From positions 806,501 through 870,500 of the forward strand of contig NZ_SRXV01000001.1 of the NCBI RefSeq assembly GCF_004793635.1: a stretch of DNA of 64,000 bases, read 5' to 3'. The position numbers and the translations under genes are program-made. Source of the stretch: Marinicauda pacifica (lineage in GTDB: Bacteria > Pseudomonadota > Alphaproteobacteria > Caulobacterales > Maricaulaceae). Every line of letters starts with the position of its first letter. Position 1 is the first letter of the stretch. Shown in pieces: positions 24,400 to 34,204 of this stretch. The notes below the pieces were generated by a model, which worked only from the letters and a program-made list of their open reading frames with translations, was not told the origin of the DNA and searched no databases.

Positions 24400-24434
24400 C
24401 CGGTCCGCGACTCCGCCCTGTGGAGGCCAACCGG
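24400..24434 (+). other. Leader hairpin before rpsB
   Basis: CCGGT (24400-24404) can pair with ACCGG (24430-24434), with an inner stem CTCC/GGAG (24411-24414 and 24422-24425) around a 7-base loop. The structure ends directly before the purine-rich AAAAGGAAAAA ribosome-binding region of rpsB. In E. coli ribosomal protein S2 represses its own rpsB-tsf message through the leader; whether this hairpin plays that role is inference. Confidence 0.3.
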
Positions 24435-24449
24435 AAAAGGAAAAACGAT

Positions 24450-25322
24450 ATGGCCCTTCCCGAATTCTCCATGCGCCAGCTGCTCGAAGCCGGTGCGCAC
24501 TTCGGTCACCAGACCCACCGCTGGAACCCGAAGATGAAGCCCTTCATCTTTGGCGAGCGTTCCAACATTCACATCATCGACCTGTCCCAGACCGTGCCGC
24601 TGCTGCACCAGGCTCTGGTCAAGGTACGTGAAGTTGCCGCCGGTGGTGGCCGCGTCCTGTTCGTCGGCACCAAGCGCCAGGCGTCCGAGCCGCTCGCACA
24701 GGCTGCGCAGCGCTGCGCCCAGTACTACATGAATCACCGCTGGCTCGGCGGCACGCTGACCAACTGGAAGACCATCTCCCATTCCATCGCGCGCCTGCGC
24801 GAACTGGAAGAGCTGCTGGACCGCGAAGGCGGCCCGCAGGGTCTGACCAAGAAAGAAATCCTGAACCTGACCCGTGAGCGCGAGAAGCTCGAGCGTTCGC
24901 TGGGCGGCATCAAGGAAATGGGCGGCACGCCGGACCTGATGTTCGTGATCGATACCAACAAGGAATCGATCGCCATCCAGGAAGCCAAGCGCCTGAACAT
25001 TCCGGTCATCGCGATCGTCGATACCAATAGCGACCCGGATCCGATCGACTATCCGATCCCGGCCAATGACGATGCGGCGCGCGCCCTGGCGCTCTACTGC
25101 GACCTGATTGCCGATGCGGTGCTCGACGGCATCTCCGACAGCCAGGCGGCATTCGGCATGGATCTTGGCGAGTCCGAATCTCCGGTCGAACCGGCGCTGT
25201 CCAAGGAGGCCCCGGTCGAGGAAGCTCCGGCTGAGAAAACTCCGACGGAAGCCGCCCAGGCCGAAGCGTCCCCTGAAGGCGCAGCGTCTGAAAAAGCTCC
25301 GGCCGAAGACGCCAAGTCCTAA
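24450..25322 (+). CDS. rpsB: 30S ribosomal protein S2 with acidic C-terminal tail
   Basis: Small-subunit ribosomal protein S2. The core (residues ~1-245) begins [20 protein letters not shown] and contains [18 protein letters not shown] and the [17 protein letters not shown] region. Residues ~246-290 form a Glu/Ala/Pro-rich acidic tail, bringing the protein to 290 residues against about 240 in E. coli. Such tails occur in several alphaproteobacteria. The open frame extends 30 bases upstream, but the ATG at 24450 with an A/G-rich ribosome site gives the family start. tsf follows after 42 bases, the classic rpsB-tsf pair. Confidence 0.97.
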   Translation: MALPEFSMRQLLEAGAHFGHQTHRWNPKMKPFIFGERSNIHIIDLSQTVPLLHQALVKVREVAAGGGRVLFVGTKRQASEPLAQAAQRCAQYYMNHRWLGGTLTNWKTISHSIARLRELEELLDREGGPQGLTKKEILNLTREREKLERSLGGIKEMGGTPDLMFVIDTNKESIAIQEAKRLNIPVIAIVDTNSDPDPIDYPIPANDDAARALALYCDLIADAVLDGISDSQAAFGMDLGESESPVEPALSKEAPVEEAPAEKTPTEAAQAEASPEGAASEKAPAEDAKS

Positions 25323-25364
25323 TACGCGGCCGTCGTCGCATCTGAACAAACAGGAGACCTCCCC

Positions 25365-26306
25365 ATGGCCCAGATCTCGGCCTCCCTGGTTAAAGAACTG
25401 CGTGACATGACCGGTGCAGGCATGATGGACGCCAAGAAAGCGCTGACGGAAACCGATGGCGACATCGAGGCTGCCGTCGACTGGCTGCGCAAGAAGGGTC
25501 TGTCCAAGGCCGCCAAGAAAGCCGATCGCGTGGCCGCCGAAGGCCTTGTTGCGGTGGCGTCGGCAAAGAGCGGCAAAGGCATGGCCGCCGCTGCGGTTGA
25601 AGTGAACGCCGAAACCGACTTCGTGGCGCGTAACGAGAAGTTCCAGACCGCCGTGCGCGAGATTGCCGAGCTGGCGATCGAAGCCGGCGAGGTCGGCAAG
25701 CTGTCGCAAGCCAAGACCGCTTCCGGTGCGAGTGTCACCGACGCCCTGACCAGCCTGATCGCCACGATCGGCGAGAACATGTCGCTGCGCCGCATGGCGG
25801 CCCTGAGCGTCGATGCGGGCGTTGTGGCGACCTATGTTCACAACGCGATGGCTGACAATATGGGCAAGATCGGCGTTCTGGTCGCGCTCCAGTCGGAAGG
25901 CGATGCCGGAAAGCTGGAAGAGCTTGGCCGCAAGATCGCGATGCACGTGGCGGCCGGTGCGCCGGCCGTTGCGCTCGCCTCGACGGTCGAGGATCTCGAT
26001 CCCGCGGTCGTGAACAAGGAACGCGAAGTGTTCGCCGATCAGGCGCGCGCCTCGGGCAAGCCGGACAACATCATCGAGAAGATGGTGGAAGGCCGCCTGC
26101 GCAAGTTCTTCGAAGAAGTGGTTCTGCTCAAGCAACCCTTCGTCTTCGACCAGGACAAGTCGGTCGAGCAGGCGATCAAGGATGCGGAAGCCGATGTCGG
26201 CGCTCCGATCCAGTTCGCCGGTTTCGAGCGCATGGTGCTCGGTGAAGGCGTCGAGAAGAAAGAGGAAGACTTCGCCGCGGAAGTGGCTGCAGTTTCCAAA
26301 TCCTAG
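25365..26306 (+). CDS. tsf: Translation elongation factor Ts
   Basis: Guanine-nucleotide exchange factor for EF-Tu (313 residues). The N-terminal UBA-like region contains the signature [16 protein letters not shown], and the core has [13 protein letters not shown], which contacts EF-Tu. Length is normal. The ribosome site CAGGAGAC precedes the ATG by 8 bases. It is followed by a GC-rich hairpin and then pyrH. Confidence 0.97.
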   Translation: MAQISASLVKELRDMTGAGMMDAKKALTETDGDIEAAVDWLRKKGLSKAAKKADRVAAEGLVAVASAKSGKGMAAAAVEVNAETDFVARNEKFQTAVREIAELAIEAGEVGKLSQAKTASGASVTDALTSLIATIGENMSLRRMAALSVDAGVVATYVHNAMADNMGKIGVLVALQSEGDAGKLEELGRKIAMHVAAGAPAVALASTVEDLDPAVVNKEREVFADQARASGKPDNIIEKMVEGRLRKFFEEVVLLKQPFVFDQDKSVEQAIKDAEADVGAPIQFAGFERMVLGEGVEKKEEDFAAEVAAVSKS

Positions 26307-26318
26307 GCTATGGTGCGC

Positions 26319-26347
26319 GGGCGTTGGCAGCGAGTCTGCCAGCGCCC
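26319..26347 (+). terminator. Hairpin between tsf and pyrH
   Basis: An 11-base-pair stem (one G-U pair), GGGCGTTGGCA with TGCCAGCGCCC, around the 7-base loop GCGAGTC, starting 13 bases after the tsf stop. No T-run follows, so it is more likely a partial terminator, processing site or 3'-end stabiliser that lets pyrH be expressed at a lower level than tsf. Confidence 0.4.
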
Positions 26348-26388
26348 GTAGTCTGTATGGTGGCGAGAAAAGTGCGGGGAACGACATC

Positions 26389-27144
26389 GTGAGCGACGAC
26401 TCTGAGGACATTATCCGCCCCGTACCGTCCGGTCCCTATCGGCGGGTCCTGCTGAAGATTTCGGGCGAAGCCCTGATGGGCTCGCAAAATTACGGCATCG
26501 ACATGGAGACCGCCGAGCGCATTGCCGGCGAAGTCGGCCAGGCGGTCAATGCCGGCTACGAGCTGTGCCTGGTCATCGGCGGCGGCAACATCTTCCGCGG
26601 GCTTTCGGCCGCGGCCAAGGGGATGGACCGGGCGGCAGCCGACTACATGGGCATGCTGGCCACGATCATGAACGCCCTGGCCATGCAGACTGCGCTCGAG
26701 CGCAGCGGCGTGCCCACGCGCGTGCAGTCGGCGATCCCGATGATGACGATCTGCGAGCCCTATATCCGGCGGCGCGCCATCCGGCACATGGAGAAAGGCC
26801 GCGTGGTCATTTTCGCGGCCGGGACGGGCAATCCGTTCTTCACCACCGACACCGCTGCGGCGTTGCGCGCGGCAGAGATGGGCTGCGAGGCCTTGTTCAA
26901 GGGCACGCAGGTGGACGGAGTCTACGACGACGATCCGCGCAAGAACCCCAATGCCAAGCGCTTCGAGAGCCTCGACTATATCGATGTGCTGGCCAAGGAC
27001 CTGAAGGTCATGGACGCTTCGGCCGTGACTTTGATGCGCGACAACCAGATCCCCATCGTGGTGTTCAACATTCTTGAAACCGGCGGGCTTGCCAATGTGC
27101 TGGACGGCAAGGGTGTCTCGACGGTCGTGGGCAAACCGGCCTAG
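26389..27144 (+). CDS. pyrH: Uridylate kinase
   Basis: UMP kinase of the amino-acid-kinase fold, making UDP from UMP and ATP (251 residues). Motifs: [12 protein letters not shown] near residue 22, [10 protein letters not shown], the [16 protein letters not shown] region and ATLMRDN-type C-terminus ([15 protein letters not shown]). No ATG is suitable. GTG at 26389 preceded by GCGGGGA is the likely start, giving a ~15-residue polar N-terminal extension before the core; the frame is open further upstream through the tsf 3' end but that part is not family-like. frr follows after 42 bases. Confidence 0.94.
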   Translation: MSDDSEDIIRPVPSGPYRRVLLKISGEALMGSQNYGIDMETAERIAGEVGQAVNAGYELCLVIGGGNIFRGLSAAAKGMDRAAADYMGMLATIMNALAMQTALERSGVPTRVQSAIPMMTICEPYIRRRAIRHMEKGRVVIFAAGTGNPFFTTDTAAALRAAEMGCEALFKGTQVDGVYDDDPRKNPNAKRFESLDYIDVLAKDLKVMDASAVTLMRDNQIPIVVFNILETGGLANVLDGKGVSTVVGKPA

Positions 27145-27186
27145 AACCGGGCCCGAGAGACAAGACAAGCGGGAAGGATATATTCG

Positions 27187-27750
27187 ATGACGACAGCGAA
27201 TTTCGATCTGAAAGACATCAAGCGGCGCATGGAAGGCGCGGTCGAGGCGCTCAAGAAGGAATTCTCCGGCCTGCGGACCGGCCGCGCCCATTCAAGCCTG
27301 CTGGATCCGATCAAGGTCGATGCCTACGGCTCTCTGACACCGATCTCCCAGGTTGGCACCGTGTCGACGCCGGATGCGCGCATGTTGTCGGTTCAGGTCT
27401 GGGACAAGTCGCTGGTCGGCGCCGTCGACAAGGCAATCCGCAACTCGTCTCTGGGACTGAATCCCGTAGTTGAGGGCACGCTGCTGCGCATCCCGATTCC
27501 GCCGCTCAACGAAGAGCGGCGCCAGGAACTGGCCAAGACGGCCGGCAATTATTCGGAGCAGGCGCGCGTCGCGGTCCGCAATGTGCGGCGCGACGGAATG
27601 GACGCGCTCAAGCGCGCGGAAAAGGATGGCGAGATCGGTGAGGACGAGCACAAGAAGCTCGCCGACCAGGTCCAGAAATCCACCGACGCGAGCATCGAAC
27701 AAATCGACCAGCTTCTGAAGTCGAAGCAGGAAGAGATCATGCAAGTCTGA
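27187..27750 (+). CDS. frr: Ribosome recycling factor
   Basis: Factor that splits the post-termination ribosome together with EF-G (187 residues, normal). The signature [20 protein letters not shown] lies at residues ~32-51 and the long helical domain I is seen in the C-terminal half ([20 protein letters not shown]). The ATG follows GGGAAGGATATATTCG. It forms the conserved tsf-pyrH-frr-uppS series. Confidence 0.97.
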   Translation: MTTANFDLKDIKRRMEGAVEALKKEFSGLRTGRAHSSLLDPIKVDAYGSLTPISQVGTVSTPDARMLSVQVWDKSLVGAVDKAIRNSSLGLNPVVEGTLLRIPIPPLNEERRQELAKTAGNYSEQARVAVRNVRRDGMDALKRAEKDGEIGEDEHKKLADQVQKSTDASIEQIDQLLKSKQEEIMQV

Positions 27751-27779
27751 CACCGGGTACCGGGTCAGGAGAGGCAGTC

Positions 27780-28520
27780 ATGGCTGCGCACACGCAAGCC
27801 CCAGAGCCGCTTCCGCGCCACGTCGCCATCGTCATGGATGGCAATGGACGCTGGGCGGCCAAACGGGGCCGTCCGCGCGCTTTCGGTCACCGGGCGGGCG
27901 TCGAGGCCGTGCGCCGGGCCGTGCGTGCCGCCGGGGAGCTGGGCCTCACTCATCTGACGCTGTTCGGATTCTCGACCGAGAACTGGCGCCGGCCCGCCGA
28001 GGAGATCGACGCGCTGTTCGATCTCCTGCGCCGCTTCGTCCAGGCCGACCTCGACAAGCTGGACGCCGAAGGGGTGCGCGTGCGCATCCTCGGACGCCGG
28101 GACAATCTGAACGACGACATCCAGCAGATCGTGGAAAATGCCGAGGCGCAGACCCGGCATAATGACCGGTTCCATCTCGCGATCGCATTCAATTACGGCA
28201 GCCGGGACGAGCTGGTCAGAGCCGCGCGCAAGATGGCCGCCGCCGCAGCGGCCGGCGAGCTGGATCCCGCAAATCTCGACGAGGCCGGCTTCGGCCGGTT
28301 TCTGGATACGGCAGACCTTCCCGATGTCGATCTGGTCATCCGCACCAGCGGCGAGCAGCGGACCTCGAATTTTCTCCTGTGGCAGGCCGCTTACGCAGAA
28401 TACGTGTTCATCGAGACGCTCTGGCCCGATTTCGACAAGAGTATACTTGCCGATTGCCTTGCCCAGTATGCATCGCGCGACAGGCGGTTTGGCGCCGTGA
28501 AACTGAATGACCCAGTCTGA
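27780..28520 (+). CDS. uppS: Isoprenyl transferase (undecaprenyl diphosphate synthase)
   Basis: Cis-prenyltransferase that makes the C55 lipid carrier for peptidoglycan and O-antigen (246 residues). The catalytic Asp is D20 in VMDGNGRWAAKRG, followed by GHRAGVEAVR, the FGFSTENWRRP segment and IRTSGEQRTSNFLLWQAAYAE at residues ~187-207. Normal length. Its last 14 bases overlap the cdsA start, pointing to coupled translation. Confidence 0.96.
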   Translation: MAAHTQAPEPLPRHVAIVMDGNGRWAAKRGRPRAFGHRAGVEAVRRAVRAAGELGLTHLTLFGFSTENWRRPAEEIDALFDLLRRFVQADLDKLDAEGVRVRILGRRDNLNDDIQQIVENAEAQTRHNDRFHLAIAFNYGSRDELVRAARKMAAAAAAGELDPANLDEAGFGRFLDTADLPDVDLVIRTSGEQRTSNFLLWQAAYAEYVFIETLWPDFDKSILADCLAQYASRDRRFGAVKLNDPV

Positions 28521-29343
28521 CCCGCAGGCGGCCTCGAAAGCCCGCGATCCCGTTCTGCTCAAACGCATCCTGTCGGCACTGATTCTGGCACCGGTCGCGC
28601 TCGCATGCGTGATCGCGGGTGGACAGGCCTTCTCGATCTTTATTGCCGCTTTCTCCGCCGCGATGGCGTGGGAGTGGATTCGCATGTCCGATGCCACCGC
28701 CCGGCCACGCGCCTTCGCGACGGCGACCGGCACGGCGGTGGGCGCGGCTCTGCTGGCCGCGCAAGGTACGCCGGCCTGGGCGGCTTTCTGGATTCTCGCC
28801 GGATCGGTCGGTGTCTTCATGGACCGCAGACCCCGAGGCGGAGCGACGATCTCGCTGCTCGGAGTGCTCTACGTGGCGGCAAGTACGGCGCTTCTCGTCG
28901 CAATGCGCTCGCAGCCCGAGACCGGGCTGATCAGCGTGCTTTATCTGCTGGCCGTGGTCTGGAGCGCGGATACCTTCGCGTATGTCGCGGGCACGTGGCT
29001 TGGCGGCCCCAAGCTTCTGCCGGTGGCAAGTCCCAACAAGACCTGGTCGGGTCTGGTCGCCGGCCTGATCTTCGGCGTGGCCGGGGGGACGCTTCTGGCG
29101 ATGAGTTTTGAACTCGGCGCCGGACATGCCGCCCTTGTCGCGCTGCCCATCGCACTCGCGGCGGTGCTGGGCGATCTGGTGATGTCGTTGGCCAAGCGGC
29201 GTTTTGGGGTTAAGGATGCCGGCTCCGTCATCCCCGGCCATGGCGGTGTCCTGGACCGGGTCGATGCCTTGATGCTTGCCACGCTCGTGGCAGGAGGATT
29301 GATGCTCATGGCTCCCCAAGTCTGGCCTGTGGGCACACTGTGA
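28507..29343 (+). CDS. cdsA: Phosphatidate cytidylyltransferase
   Basis: Integral membrane enzyme forming CDP-diacylglycerol from phosphatidate and CTP, the entry to phospholipid synthesis (278 residues). Multiple hydrophobic helices are followed by the family signature near the C-terminus: SLAKRRFGVKDAGSVIPGHG then GVLDRVD. Its 5' end overlaps uppS and its 3' end abuts dxr. Both boundaries are typical of this operon. Confidence 0.95.
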   Translation: MTQSDPQAASKARDPVLLKRILSALILAPVALACVIAGGQAFSIFIAAFSAAMAWEWIRMSDATARPRAFATATGTAVGAALLAAQGTPAWAAFWILAGSVGVFMDRRPRGGATISLLGVLYVAASTALLVAMRSQPETGLISVLYLLAVVWSADTFAYVAGTWLGGPKLLPVASPNKTWSGLVAGLIFGVAGGTLLAMSFELGAGHAALVALPIALAAVLGDLVMSLAKRRFGVKDAGSVIPGHGGVLDRVDALMLATLVAGGLMLMAPQVWPVGTL

Positions 29344-30524
29344 TGACACGCCAGGTGACCATTCTCGGATCGACGGGCTCGGTCGGACAGGCGACGCTTG
29401 ACCTTCTAAGGCGCGCGCCGGAGGGCCAGTATTCGGTGACCGCCCTGACGGCGCACAGTAATCTCGACGCCTTGTGCGCGCAGGCGCGAGAGTTTCGTCC
29501 GCGTTTCGTCGCGATCGGTGACGAACGCCTTCATGGGGCGTTGAAGGCGGCACTCGCAGGTACCGGGATCGAGACCGGGGCGGGCGCCAAGGCTCTGTGC
29601 GAGGCGGCGGCCCTTGACGCGGACTGGACGATGGCCGCCATCGTGGGGGCTGCCGGCCTGCCACCGACGCTTGAAGCGGTACGCCGCGGCAAGACGGTTG
29701 CCTTCGCCAACAAGGAAGCCCTCGTATGCGCAGGGACGTTGTTCATGCGCACGGCCGCAGAGGCGGGCACGTGCCTGTTGCCAGTGGATTCCGAACACAA
29801 CGCCATCTTCCAGGCCCTTGCCGGCCAGTCCATGGATCAGGTCCGGCGGATCATCCTGACCGCTTCGGGCGGCCCGTTCCGCCAATCCAGCCGCGACGCA
29901 ATGGCGCGGGCGAGCCGGGAGGACGCGCTGGCGCACCCGACCTGGTCGATGGGCGCGAAAATCTCCATAGATTCCGCGACCATGATGAACAAGGGGCTCG
30001 AAATCATCGAAGCCTGCCACCTGTTCGATCTTCCGCCTGCGCGGGTCGATGTGCTGGTCCACCCGGAATCCATCGTGCACGGGCTGGTCGAATACGTGGA
30101 CAGCGGACTTCTGGCCCAGATGGGCTCGCCGGACATGCGCATCCCGATCGCGCACGCGCTGGCGTGGCCTGAGCGCCTGGCGACTTCGGTCGAGCGGCTC
30201 GACCTCGCGGCCCTTGGCAGGCTGACGTTTCAGGCTCCCGATGAGGGCCGGTTTCCCGCCCTGAGCCTTGCCCGGCAGGCGATGGAAGAGGGGCAGGCGG
30301 CCTGCATTCTGCTCAATGCGGCGAACGAGATTGCCGTCGAGGCCTTCCTGAACGGTCAGATCGGCTTTCTTGACATTGCCGCTCGGGTTTCTGACGCTCT
30401 CGACTGGCTGGTTCACAGCCCGTTCAGCGGGCATCCGGTTTCCTCGTTCGAGGACGTGTTCGAGATTGATACTGCGGCCCGCGAGGAAACGCGCCGCCAG
30501 ATCGGTCTTCAGGCTGCGGAGTAG
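29343..30524 (+). CDS. dxr: 1-deoxy-D-xylulose 5-phosphate reductoisomerase
   Basis: Second enzyme of the non-mevalonate (MEP) isoprenoid pathway, the fosmidomycin target (393 residues). NADPH-binding GSTGSVGQATL lies at the N-terminus, followed by FANKEALVCAG, the metal/substrate segment LLPVDSEHNAIFQ and VLVHPESIVHGLVEY. Two starts compete: GTG at 29340 (overlapping the cdsA stop) and ATG at 29343; I use the ATG. The gene fits between cdsA and rseP as in most proteobacteria. Confidence 0.95.
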   Translation: MTRQVTILGSTGSVGQATLDLLRRAPEGQYSVTALTAHSNLDALCAQAREFRPRFVAIGDERLHGALKAALAGTGIETGAGAKALCEAAALDADWTMAAIVGAAGLPPTLEAVRRGKTVAFANKEALVCAGTLFMRTAAEAGTCLLPVDSEHNAIFQALAGQSMDQVRRIILTASGGPFRQSSRDAMARASREDALAHPTWSMGAKISIDSATMMNKGLEIIEACHLFDLPPARVDVLVHPESIVHGLVEYVDSGLLAQMGSPDMRIPIAHALAWPERLATSVERLDLAALGRLTFQAPDEGRFPALSLARQAMEEGQAACILLNAANEIAVEAFLNGQIGFLDIAARVSDALDWLVHSPFSGHPVSSFEDVFEIDTAAREETRRQIGLQAAE

Positions 30525-30566
30525 GGGGCTCTCCGCGCTGCAAGGCGACAGGTGAGGGAAAACTGA

Positions 30567-31772
30567 ATGTTCGAGACACTCTCTTCCGGCCTGTTGAGCC
30601 TGATCGCCTTCGTGGCCGTGATCTCCTTCGTGGTGGTGATCCACGAGCTGGGCCATTTCTGGGTCGGGCGCCGCTTTGGCGTTCACGCAGAGGTCTTCTC
30701 CATCGGATTCGGCCCGACGCTGGTGTCCTGGACCGACAAGAAAGGGACAGACTGGCGGATCGCGGCCCTGCCGCTGGGTGGCTATGTGCGGTTTCTGGGC
30801 GATGAGAACGCCGCCAGCGCGTCGGATGCCGAGACTCTGGACCGGCTGCGCAGCGACCATGAGTGCGCCGATCAGGTCTTTCATTTCAAGCCGGTCTGGC
30901 AACGCGCCCTGATCGTCGCCGCCGGACCCATTGCGAATTTCCTCCTGGCAATCCTGGTCTTTGCCGCGCTCGGCATGATGCGCGGTGAAGTCCGCATGGA
31001 GCCTCTGGTCGGCACGGTGCTCGAGGAGTCGCCAGCGGCCGAAGCCGGGTTCGAGCCCGGCGACCTGATCGTTTCGATTGAGGGCCGGCGCGTCGAAGGC
31101 TTCTTCGACGTGACGCAGGCCGTGTTCATGCGCGCCGGCGAACCGCTGGAAATCGTGATCGAACGTGACGGCGAACGCCGGACGCTGATCGCAACACCTG
31201 AGCGACGGGTTCTCGACGACCCTCTGGGCGGGCAACGCGCGCGCGGTGTTTTGGGCGTCAGCCTGTCGCCCGAGGCGCAGGTCACGACACAACGCTATTC
31301 CGTGCTGGAAGCGCCGATCTATGGCGTGAGACAGACCGCCGAGACGGTTGGCCAGATTCTTGACTACATGGGCAGGCTGATCACGGGACGCGCTTCGACC
31401 GAGTATCTCAACGGTCCGATCGGCATCGCCACGACGGCCGGACAGATCGCCAACATGGCCGTCGACGCGAATGGTACAGCCCAGGTTGAAGGGGCAGGGC
31501 CGAGCGGTGCCGACCGTCTGGTCAGACTTGCCGGGGGGCTGCTCGGGCTTTCCGCGCTTCTTTCCGTGGCGCTGGGATTGATGAATCTCCTGCCCATTCC
31601 GGTACTCGACGGCGGCCACCTGCTGTATTACGCCTACGAAGCCGTTGCGAAGCGTCCTCCCAGTCAGGCGATCCAGATGACCGGTTTCCGGTTGGGGCTT
31701 GCCCTCTTGCTTGGGATGATGCTTGTAGCGACCTGGAACGACATCAGTTATTTGCGCGATTTGTTTTCCTGA
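30567..31772 (+). CDS. rseP: RIP site-2 metalloprotease RseP/MmpA
   Basis: Inner-membrane zinc metalloprotease that cuts transmembrane segments of regulatory substrates (401 residues). The active-site motif HELGH is in the first helix (VVVIHELGHFWVG) and the third zinc-ligand region is NLLPIPVLDGGHLLYY near residue 350. One PDZ domain (GTVLEESPAAEAGFEPGDLI) lies in between. In Caulobacter the orthologue MmpA cleaves the polarity factor PodJ; that role here is inference. bamA follows after 34 bases. Confidence 0.95.
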   Translation: MFETLSSGLLSLIAFVAVISFVVVIHELGHFWVGRRFGVHAEVFSIGFGPTLVSWTDKKGTDWRIAALPLGGYVRFLGDENAASASDAETLDRLRSDHECADQVFHFKPVWQRALIVAAGPIANFLLAILVFAALGMMRGEVRMEPLVGTVLEESPAAEAGFEPGDLIVSIEGRRVEGFFDVTQAVFMRAGEPLEIVIERDGERRTLIATPERRVLDDPLGGQRARGVLGVSLSPEAQVTTQRYSVLEAPIYGVRQTAETVGQILDYMGRLITGRASTEYLNGPIGIATTAGQIANMAVDANGTAQVEGAGPSGADRLVRLAGGLLGLSALLSVALGLMNLLPIPVLDGGHLLYYAYEAVAKRPPSQAIQMTGFRLGLALLLGMMLVATWNDISYLRDLFS

Positions 31773-31806
31773 TCGATCGCGTCGGGTGAGGGACCGGAAG
31801 ACGCTT

Positions 31807-34200
31807 ATGTTGAAATATTTCAATGGTCTTGGCGCAGCATTCGCGTCCGTGTTCCTGCTCGCCTCCGGCGCGCAGGCCCAGGAATCGACGCCGGCGCTGA
31901 CCGAGACCGACGTCCCGGTTGCTACGCAGGCCCAGAGCGCCGAGCCGGACCGCCAGCAAATCCTGCAAATCCTGGTGGAAGGCAATCGCCGCGTCGAAGC
32001 GGATACGATCCTGTCCTATCTGTTGATTCAGCCCGGTGACGTGCCGGACCCCCGCCTGATCAACCTCTCCATCCAGACCCTGTTCCAGACCGGCCTGTTT
32101 TCAGACGTCCGCGTTGCGATCGATGGTCCCACGCTGGTTCTGTATGTGGAAGAGAACCCGATCGTGAACCGGGTGATCCTGGAGGGCAATCGCGCGATCG
32201 CCGACGACAAGATTACCGACGAGATCGAAATTCAACCGCGCGCCATCTTCACCCGAGCGCGCGCCCAGTCCGACGTTCAGCGCATTCTCGAAGTCTACCG
32301 CCGGTCGGGCCGCTTCGCGGCGCAGGTGACGCCAAAGATCGTCGAGCTCCCGCAGAATCGCCTGGACCTGGTCTTCGAGATTTCCGAAGGCCCGGTTACT
32401 GGCGTTCGCCGCATCAACCTGGTGGGCAACCGCGCATTCAGCGATTCCGAGCTGCGCGGCGAGATCGTGACGCGCGAAGCACGCTGGTGGCGTTTCTTCA
32501 GCTCGAACGACAATTACGACCCCGATCGCCTCGAATATGACCGCGAACAACTCCGGTCGTTTTACAACGACCGTGGCTATGCCGATTTTCGGGTGGTCTC
32601 CGCGATTGCCGAGCTGACGCCGGACCAGGAAGACTTCTTCATCACCTTCACCATGGATGAGGGAGAACGCTACAATTTCGGCGAGATCAGCGTCTCCACC
32701 GAAATCGCGGACCTTGACGAGGAATATCTGGCCCGCATCGTCGCGACCCAGCCCGACCAGCTCTATGTCGGCAGTCAGATCGAGGAGTCGATCGACACGC
32801 TGACCTTCGCGGCCGGTGCAGCCGGTTACGCCTTCGTGGACATTCGCCCGCGCGTCACGACCAACCGGGAAGATCAAACGGTCGATATCGAGTACGTTAT
32901 CAACGAGACGCCGCGCGTCTATATCGAGCGCATCGACATTGTCGGCAATACGCGCACGCTCGACCGCGTGATCCGGCGCGAGTTGCAGATCGTGGAAGGC
33001 GATGCCTTCAACCAGGCGCTGCTCGACTATTCGCGCAACCGCGTCCGCTCGCTGGGCTTTTTCGAAGAGGTCGAAGTCGAGCCGATCCAGGGCAGCACGG
33101 CCGACCGCGCACAGGTGCGCGTCAACGTAACCGAACAGCCGACCGGTGAACTCGCCTTCGGGGCGGGCTTCTCCTCCACAGATTCCTTCCTGGTCGATTT
33201 CTCGATCTCCGAGCGCAATCTGCGAGGCCGCGGGCAGTTCCTGCGCCTGCGGGTTTCGGCCAGCTCGCGCCGTCAGCAGATCGATATCCGCTTCACCGAG
33301 CCTCGCTTCCTGGACCGCAATCTCGCGGCGGGTATCGATATCTTCCAGGTCAGGACCGATTTTTCGCAGGAAGCCTCCTTCGAAACCCAGTCGACCGGGT
33401 TTTCGCTTCGCGCCGGCTTCCCTCTGACACGCTCGGTATCGGGCAGCGTGAACTACACGCTGCGTAATGACGAGGTGAACACCTTCGGCGGTGTGTCGCC
33501 ATCCATTCTCCGCGCGGAGGGCGCGCGTCTCACCTCGCTGCTGGGCTATTCGGTGTCCTGGGATCGCGTCGACAACAGGAATGAGCCGACCAATGGTTTC
33601 CGTGTCGCCTTCAATCAGGACATGGCCGGGTTTGGCGGCGACGTGCGATACGTCCGATCGGAGCTTCAGGCGGGCATCTACCGCAACGTCTTCCGGGACG
33701 ATATCGTCTTCTCCGTTACTGGTGAGACGGGGCTTCTCCTCTCCTGGGGCGGCGATACGGCGCGGATCAATGACCGCTTCTTCAAGGGCGGCAATTCATT
33801 CCGCGGCTTTGAAACGGCCGGTATCGGGCCGCGCGTCGTTCAGCGCCAGACCGGCACGGACGAACTTGCGTCCGGGGATGCGCTGGGCGGTAACTTCTAT
33901 GCCATCGGCGCAGCGGAACTCGCTTTCCCGCTTGGTCTGCCCGAACAATACGGCATCCGCGGCAGCATCTTCACAGAAGTGGGCACGCTTGGCCTTCTTC
34001 CTGACGAAGATCAGATCGAAGATCTCGGCGGGACCGCGGCCTACACCGTGGACCGCCTTGAACCGCGCGTGTCCGCAGGCGTGTCGATCTTCTGGGATTC
34101 GCCCTTCGGTCCGGTCCGATTCGACTTCGCAGAGGCGCTCGTGAAAGAAACCTACGATCGCTCCGAATTCTTCCGCTTCAGTACAAGAACAGGGTTCTAG
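31807..34200 (+). CDS. bamA: Outer membrane protein assembly factor BamA
   Basis: Essential outer-membrane insertase (797 residues). A signal peptide ends at ASGAQA before QE. Several POTRA repeats (five expected) fill residues ~45-425, and a 16-strand barrel follows, with the loop-6 motif seen as GNSFRGFE and a terminal aromatic residue (STRTGF). A GTG at 31786 is in frame, but the ATG at 31807 has GGAAG 7 bases upstream and yields a clean signal peptide. skp follows 4 bases after the stop. Confidence 0.97.
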   Translation: MLKYFNGLGAAFASVFLLASGAQAQESTPALTETDVPVATQAQSAEPDRQQILQILVEGNRRVEADTILSYLLIQPGDVPDPRLINLSIQTLFQTGLFSDVRVAIDGPTLVLYVEENPIVNRVILEGNRAIADDKITDEIEIQPRAIFTRARAQSDVQRILEVYRRSGRFAAQVTPKIVELPQNRLDLVFEISEGPVTGVRRINLVGNRAFSDSELRGEIVTREARWWRFFSSNDNYDPDRLEYDREQLRSFYNDRGYADFRVVSAIAELTPDQEDFFITFTMDEGERYNFGEISVSTEIADLDEEYLARIVATQPDQLYVGSQIEESIDTLTFAAGAAGYAFVDIRPRVTTNREDQTVDIEYVINETPRVYIERIDIVGNTRTLDRVIRRELQIVEGDAFNQALLDYSRNRVRSLGFFEEVEVEPIQGSTADRAQVRVNVTEQPTGELAFGAGFSSTDSFLVDFSISERNLRGRGQFLRLRVSASSRRQQIDIRFTEPRFLDRNLAAGIDIFQVRTDFSQEASFETQSTGFSLRAGFPLTRSVSGSVNYTLRNDEVNTFGGVSPSILRAEGARLTSLLGYSVSWDRVDNRNEPTNGFRVAFNQDMAGFGGDVRYVRSELQAGIYRNVFRDDIVFSVTGETGLLLSWGGDTARINDRFFKGGNSFRGFETAGIGPRVVQRQTGTDELASGDALGGNFYAIGAAELAFPLGLPEQYGIRGSIFTEVGTLGLLPDEDQIEDLGGTAAYTVDRLEPRVSAGVSIFWDSPFGPVRFDFAEALVKETYDRSEFFRFSTRTGF

Positions 34201-34204
34201 TCCA

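Larger units (their letters stand above)
24121..24449 (+). other. 329-base non-coding region between dnaE and rpsB
   Basis: No credible gene is found here on either strand. The 3' half holds a sigma-70-like promoter (24299-24327) and a hairpin directly before the rpsB ribosome-binding site (24400-24434); both are listed separately. The first 170 bases show no recognisable element apart from a short CCGG-rich inverted repeat near 24160 that could end dnaE transcripts. No T-tract follows that repeat, so a terminator is not claimed. Confidence 0.6.
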
